Source of the DNA: CAYVMN01 sp964452575
GTDB lineage: Bacteria > Desulfobacterota > DSM-4660 > Desulfatiglandales > Desulfatiglandaceae
NCBI GenBank assembly: GCA_964452575.1
Contig: CAYVMN010000210.1
Location: 1-7,491, forward strand
Direction of reading: 5' to 3'
DNA: 7,491 nt
Made by a program: the position numbers and the translations under genes. Positions within the stretch are counted from its first letter, which is position 1, and every line of letters begins with the position of its first letter. This document shows positions 4,979-7,491 of this stretch, in pieces. The notes under the pieces were generated by a model. It had not been told where the DNA came from and did no database searches. It worked only from the letters and a program-made list of their open reading frames with translations.

Positions 4979-6391
4979 CTAGTCCACTTGACCGAGATCT
5001 CTGATGGCCTGGGCCACTATCTTGAGCTCCCTCTCCTGCACAGTCCTTACATCGAGCAGGACCCTGTCCCTTTCGAGCCTGGTTATTACCGGGGGATCGT
5101 AGGACCTCAGCCATGCCTCCGCTCCCTGTGCGGATAGCCTATCCGGAATCAGGCCCAGCAAACGGCTTGGCAGCTCCAGAAGCGGGAGTGCCCCACCGCC
5201 TACCTTTGATGTACCATCTACCAATTTCACGGAGAAATTAGCGGTCTTCAACCTGCCGATCAGCCTGAAAAGACGGTCGGCCTTTCTTCTTAATGACCCA
5301 TAGGACTGACAAATCATCCTCAGAGTTGGGATCTCTCTTACCGCAACCCTTTCATCCCTATAGAGTCTTAAGGTCTCTTCCAGGGCCAAGAGGGTGAGTT
5401 TGTCGATCCTCAATGCCCTGCTTAGTTGATTTTTCTTAATTTCATCTACAAGGTCCTTCTGTCCCAGGATTATCCCGGCCTGCGGCCCGCCCAGGAGCTT
5501 GTCCCCGCTGAAGGTTACGAGGGAGGCCCCCTGCGATAGGACCTCATGGACGGTCGGTTCCCGCAGGAGACCATAGTTTGAGAAATCGACAAGACACCCG
5601 CTTCCCAAATCCTCCATCACCGGGATCCCGTTTTGTCTGCCCAGGTCCACCAGATCAGCCAGGGGAACCTCCTCTGTGAAGCCCACGAGTTCGAAATTGC
5701 TCCTGTGGACCTTCAACAAGAGGGCAGTCTCTTGGCCTATAACCTCCTTGTAATCTCTCAGATGGGTCTTGTTGGTGGTTCCCACCTCCACCATCCTGGC
5801 CCCACTCTTACGCATCACGTCCGGGATGCGGAAGGCCCCACCTATCTCCACGAGTTGCCCCCGGGAGACCACCACCTCTCGCCCCCTGGCCAGGGTCTCA
5901 AGGGAGACAAGAACGGCAGCGGCGTTATTGTTTACCACCATGGCCGCCTCAGCCCCGGTCAAGTCCTTAAGGATACCTTCAACATGGGCATATCGGCTTC
6001 CCCTCACCCCCCTCTCAAGGTCATATTCCAGATTGCTGTACCCACCGGCCAGCTGCCTGAATCTTCTCAGGACCCTTTCAGCCAGGATGGAACGTCCGAG
6101 ATTGGTATGAACCACCACTCCCGTCGCATTAATAACTGGCCTCAGGCTCGGTCGAGATATGCTCTTCAATCTCTCTAATACCTTGGTTGACACCGGATCA
6201 AGGTCCAGTTGGGTTTCTGCTTCAATGCCTCCGTCCTTGATCTTCTCCCGCATCTCATCCAGGACCTGATTCGTTGCCTTGAGTATCAGGGCGCGAGGGT
6301 ACTCTGAAGCGGCCTCTTGAAGCCTGGCAGTCGTCAGCAAACGATCCACCGCCGGTATCTTTCTTAATAACTCATGTCTATTGTCGGGCAT
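4979..6391 (-). CDS. selA: L-seryl-tRNA(Sec) selenium transferase
   Basis: SelA is a PLP enzyme that converts seryl-tRNA(Sec) to selenocysteinyl-tRNA(Sec) using selenophosphate, and it forms a large ring-shaped oligomer. From the ATG at 6391 it has 470 residues (E. coli has 463). The N-terminal tRNA-binding region begins with HELLRKIPAVDRLL (5-18), the family hallmark. INATGVVVHTNLGR is at 87-100 and the NNNAAAV loop at 154-160. The PLP lysine is Lys298 in FSGDKLLGGPQAG (294-306). The frame extends to a GTG/ATG-type start at 6448, but that lies within the -10 box of the promoter, and AAAGGAGA at 6402-6409 precedes 6391, so the shorter form is preferred. The spacing (about 10 nt) is rather long. 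The usual partner selB does not follow; gmhA does. selB, selD and selC must lie elsewhere if the pathway is complete. Confidence 0.97.
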   Translation of the reverse strand: MPDNRHELLRKIPAVDRLLTTARLQEAASEYPRALILKATNQVLDEMREKIKDGGIEAETQLDLDPVSTKVLERLKSISRPSLRPVINATGVVVHTNLGRSILAERVLRRFRQLAGGYSNLEYDLERGVRGSRYAHVEGILKDLTGAEAAMVVNNNAAAVLVSLETLARGREVVVSRGQLVEIGGAFRIPDVMRKSGARMVEVGTTNKTHLRDYKEVIGQETALLLKVHRSNFELVGFTEEVPLADLVDLGRQNGIPVMEDLGSGCLVDFSNYGLLREPTVHEVLSQGASLVTFSGDKLLGGPQAGIILGQKDLVDEIKKNQLSRALRIDKLTLLALEETLRLYRDERVAVREIPTLRMICQSYGSLRRKADRLFRLIGRLKTANFSVKLVDGTSKVGGGALPLLELPSRLLGLIPDRLSAQGAEAWLRSYDPPVITRLERDRVLLDVRTVQERELKIVAQAIRDLGQVD

Positions 6392-6420
6392 GATCGGCCA
6401 TTCTCCTTTCGGCAGAAATG

Positions 6421-6440
6421 GTATTCCTTGCCTTGGAATA
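6421..6440 (-). other. Small hairpin in the selA leader
   Basis: On the minus strand TATTCC (6440-6435) and GGAATA (6427-6422) form a perfect 6-bp stem with a 7-nt loop. It lies at the likely 5' end of the selA transcript, just upstream of the ribosome-binding site. There is no T-run, so it is not a terminator. It may shape or protect the leader, or be chance. Confidence 0.35.
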
Positions 6441-6447
6441 AGGACCA

Positions 6448-6476
6448 AATATAGGGGAGATTTCCATTGGAGTCAA
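6448..6476 (-). promoter_or_regulatory. Sigma70-type promoter of selA
   Basis: On the minus strand TTGACT (6476-6471, 5 of 6 to consensus) and TATATT (6453-6448, 5 of 6) are separated by exactly 17 nt. Transcription would begin near 6441, giving a leader of about 50 nt before the selA ATG. This is the best promoter match in the window and probably starts the selA-gmhA transcript. Confidence 0.7.
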
Positions 6477-6592
6477 ATAGTTGGTAGATTTTCACCCGCA
6501 ACCTCTGAACCCCGAACCCCAATGCAGGCTTACGCGGCCGTAACCGAAATAGTGTCCGGTGGACAGTGGGCAGATTTCAGAGGCGCTTGCTT

Positions 6593-6825
6593 CCAAATTC
6601 CAAATCTCAAGCACCAAATTACAAACAAATCCCAAATCCCAAACACAAAACACGAAACACCACACCCTGAACCTCTAAACCTTTGAACCCCTCAACCCCT
6701 ATATCTGTTTGTTATTTTGAATTTTGGTCATTGGAATTTATTTGTTATTTGGGATTTGTAATTTGGAATTTCCCCATTTTGGTCACTGCCCATTCGTCTC
6801 TCGACTCTCGTCCATCGCCCCTGAA
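6593..6825. repeat. Long degenerate heptad-phased repeat array with inverted arms
   Basis: Left part (6593-6697): fifteen consecutive 7-nt units drift from CCAAATT-like through AATCCCA and AACACNA to AACCC-like words. Right part (from about 6716): T/G-rich units in the opposite sense, such as TTGTTAT, TTGGGAT, TTGTAAT and TTGGAAT at 6742-6769, continue in the same 7-nt register into CATTCGT, CTCTCGA and CTCTCGT (6791-6811). Perfect inverted matches are 6614-6625 (CCAAATTACAAA) with 6755-6766, and 6625-6637 (ACAAATCCCAAAT) with 6747-6759. There is no stable reading frame with protein-like composition. Nothing indicates CRISPR spacers or tandem identical copies. Confidence 0.75.
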
Positions 6826-6968
6826 ACCAGAAATCTTATTCACAATAGATCAGACCGGTTAACTTGAACAAACATCTCCGCAAATTGCAGAGAAGTTACA
6901 GACTAAGGGTCTAAAGCGGTTACTCCCCAATTTTCCGGCCTTTCCGAATTAAGGGTTTCTATTTGCTC

Positions 6969-6998
6969 TTGCAAAGTTGTTTTGGGTTGTGGTATAAA
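6969..6998 (+). promoter_or_regulatory. Promoter of tRNA-His
   Basis: TTGCAA (6969-6974, 4 of 6 to -35) and TATAAA (6993-6998, 5 of 6 to -10) are separated by 18 nt. The predicted start, near 7005, lies a few bases before the mature tRNA end at 7011, as expected for a tRNA transcription unit. Confidence 0.6.
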
Positions 6999-7010
6999 TA
7001 AAATGGTTCT

Positions 7011-7087
7011 GGTGGGTGTAGCTCAGCTGGCAGAGCACTGGGTTGTGGCCCCAGCGGTCGTGGGTTCAAATCCCATCACTCACCCCA
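7011..7087 (+). tRNA. tRNA-His (anticodon GTG)
   Basis: A complete cloverleaf can be drawn. The acceptor stem is 7012-7018 with 7077-7083, including one G-T pair. The D stem is GCTC/GAGC (7021-7024, 7033-7036) and the anticodon stem is CTGGG/CCCAG (7038-7042, 7050-7054). The loop TTGTGGC holds GTG at 7045-7047. The T stem and loop are 7060-7076, with loop TTCAAAT. The extra G at position -1 (7011) faces C73 (7084), the identity pair of bacterial tRNA-His. CCA is encoded at 7085-7087. Confidence 0.97.
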
Positions 7088-7096
7088 TTAAGCTGC

Positions 7097-7138
7097 AAAG
7101 GGGTTACGTTTGTGTTTGTAATCCCTTTTTTGGTTTTT
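7097..7138 (+). terminator. Intrinsic terminator after tRNA-His
   Basis: AAAGGGGTTAC (7097-7107) pairs with GTAATCCCTTT (7118-7128) over 11 bp with a single G-T pair, around a 10-nt loop. It is followed by TTT, GG and TTTTT. It starts 9 nt past the tRNA CCA end. This is a strong Rho-independent terminator for the tRNA transcript. Confidence 0.85.
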
Positions 7139-7177
7139 CTCCGCAAGAACCATAAATCTTTATTGGAGGAGATTATC

Positions 7178-7491
7178 ATGAAAGCCGACGCAAAGATCAG
7201 GGCGGAAGTATTGGCGGTCTTCAAGGGCCTATGGAAGGCGTATCAAGAGAAGGATCTGGCCGGCGTCTTGAGCTTTTTTATCCCCGATCCAGACCTCTTG
7301 CTCCTGGGCACAGGGGCCGATGAGCGATATGCCGGGATGAGGGCCGTCACTAGGGGACTAAAAAGGGATTTTTCCCAGTCCCAGGATGTCAGGGTCAAGA
7401 TGACCAAGGTCTCTGTTTCTGCTGTAGGCAAGGTGGCGTGGGTGGCGTCCAATCTGCAGGTGAGGGCGGTGACGGATCAAGGAGAGGTGAT
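7178..7491 (+). CDS. SnoaL/NTF2-like domain protein, N-terminal part (cut by window edge)
   Basis: The first 104 residues are present, starting MKADAKIRAEVLAVFKGL. The pattern is an N-terminal amphipathic helix, then LWKAYQEKDLAGVLSFF, then the strand DLLLLGTGADERYAGM, the helix AVTRGLKRDF and paired strands (VRVKMTKVSVSAV, VAWVASNLQVRAV). This matches the alpha+beta cone of the SnoaL_3/DUF4440 branch of the NTF2-like superfamily, whose members have diverse and mostly unassigned roles (small-ligand binding or isomerase-type chemistry). The usual length is about 125-150 residues, so only the last strand is missing. The ATG has an excellent ribosome-binding site, GGAGGAG, 7 nt upstream. It begins 40 nt past the tRNA terminator and no clear separate promoter is visible, so it depends on either terminator read-through or a promoter I cannot recognise. 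Confidence 0.85.
   Translation, partial: MKADAKIRAEVLAVFKGLWKAYQEKDLAGVLSFFIPDPDLLLLGTGADERYAGMRAVTRGLKRDFSQSQDVRVKMTKVSVSAVGKVAWVASNLQVRAVTDQGEV

Larger units (their letters stand above)
6477..7010. other. Gene-free region between selA and tRNA-His
   Basis: I found no credible protein gene in about 530 bp. From 6497 to about 6825 it is mostly short-word repeat: GAACC words at 6500-6522, a TGGACAG/TGGGCAG pair near 6560-6573, and the long heptad array at 6593-6825 listed separately. From about 6826 to 6968 the sequence is ordinary, with one near-palindrome at 6876-6892 (CTCCGCAA, a single A, TTGCAGAG, with one mismatch) that could be a protein-binding site. The tRNA promoter occupies the right end. 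Confidence 0.6.

Noticed and set aside
5633..6178. Open frame of 181 codons on the plus strand opposite selA
   Set aside because: It is antisense to selA, rich in His/Pro/Gln, and has no family features. It is a shadow frame.
6392..6448. Longer SelA start at 6448
   Set aside because: It lies in the -10 element of the promoter and lacks a ribosome-binding site. Family N-termini begin near 6391.
6381..6686. Plus-strand open frame of 101 codons across the selA start and the heptad array
   Set aside because: Its second half is just the translated heptad repeat (Asn/Lys/Gln/Pro words) and its first half is antisense to selA and the promoter. It has no independent support.
6593..6825. CRISPR array
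   Set aside because: The repeat unit is about 7 nt and degenerate, with no spacers and no cas genes.

Overview
The window looks like a chromosomal piece from a Gram-negative bacterium. Seven of its eight protein genes lie on the minus strand, and all seven are housekeeping-type genes (selA, gmhA, a deoxyhypusine-synthase-like gene, an fmdB-type zinc ribbon, ispF, cysS, uvrB). GmhA implies heptose-containing lipopolysaccharide. IspF implies the MEP isoprenoid route. SelA implies that the cell decodes selenocysteine. Together with the moderately GC-rich coding style and the short-word repeats between genes, this fits best with a deltaproteobacterium (Desulfobacterota). That placement is an inference and no marker in the window settles it.

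Layout, read on the minus strand from right to left. A good sigma70-type promoter (6448-6476) drives selA (start 6391). A 107-bp gap with a possible second promoter leads to gmhA, which has a TTG start set by a clear ribosome-binding site. Next come a 170-bp gap with an inverted repeat, the 319-residue deoxyhypusine-synthase-like protein, a 72-residue FmdB zinc ribbon only 13 bp further on, and ispF. A likely intrinsic terminator just past ispF closes this unit. After a 325-bp gap, cysS and uvrB form a second unit. Their reading frames overlap by 8 bp, and uvrB runs off the left edge.

On the plus strand, the right end holds a well-formed tRNA-His(GTG) with the extra G at -1 and an encoded CCA. 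It has its own promoter and intrinsic terminator. A SnoaL/NTF2-like protein gene follows and runs off the right edge.

The most unusual content lies between the genes. The gaps at 2037-2361, 4114-4283 and 6477-6840 carry degenerate repeats built on a strict 7-nt step and arranged as facing, inverted arms. The word differs from gap to gap: GAAACTT-like, CCAAATT-like, GAACCC-like and CTCTCG-like. A related short-word patch (TCCTGTT-like, 7-9 nt steps) fills the fmdB-ispF gap. I see no CRISPR array, transposase, phage gene or defence system.
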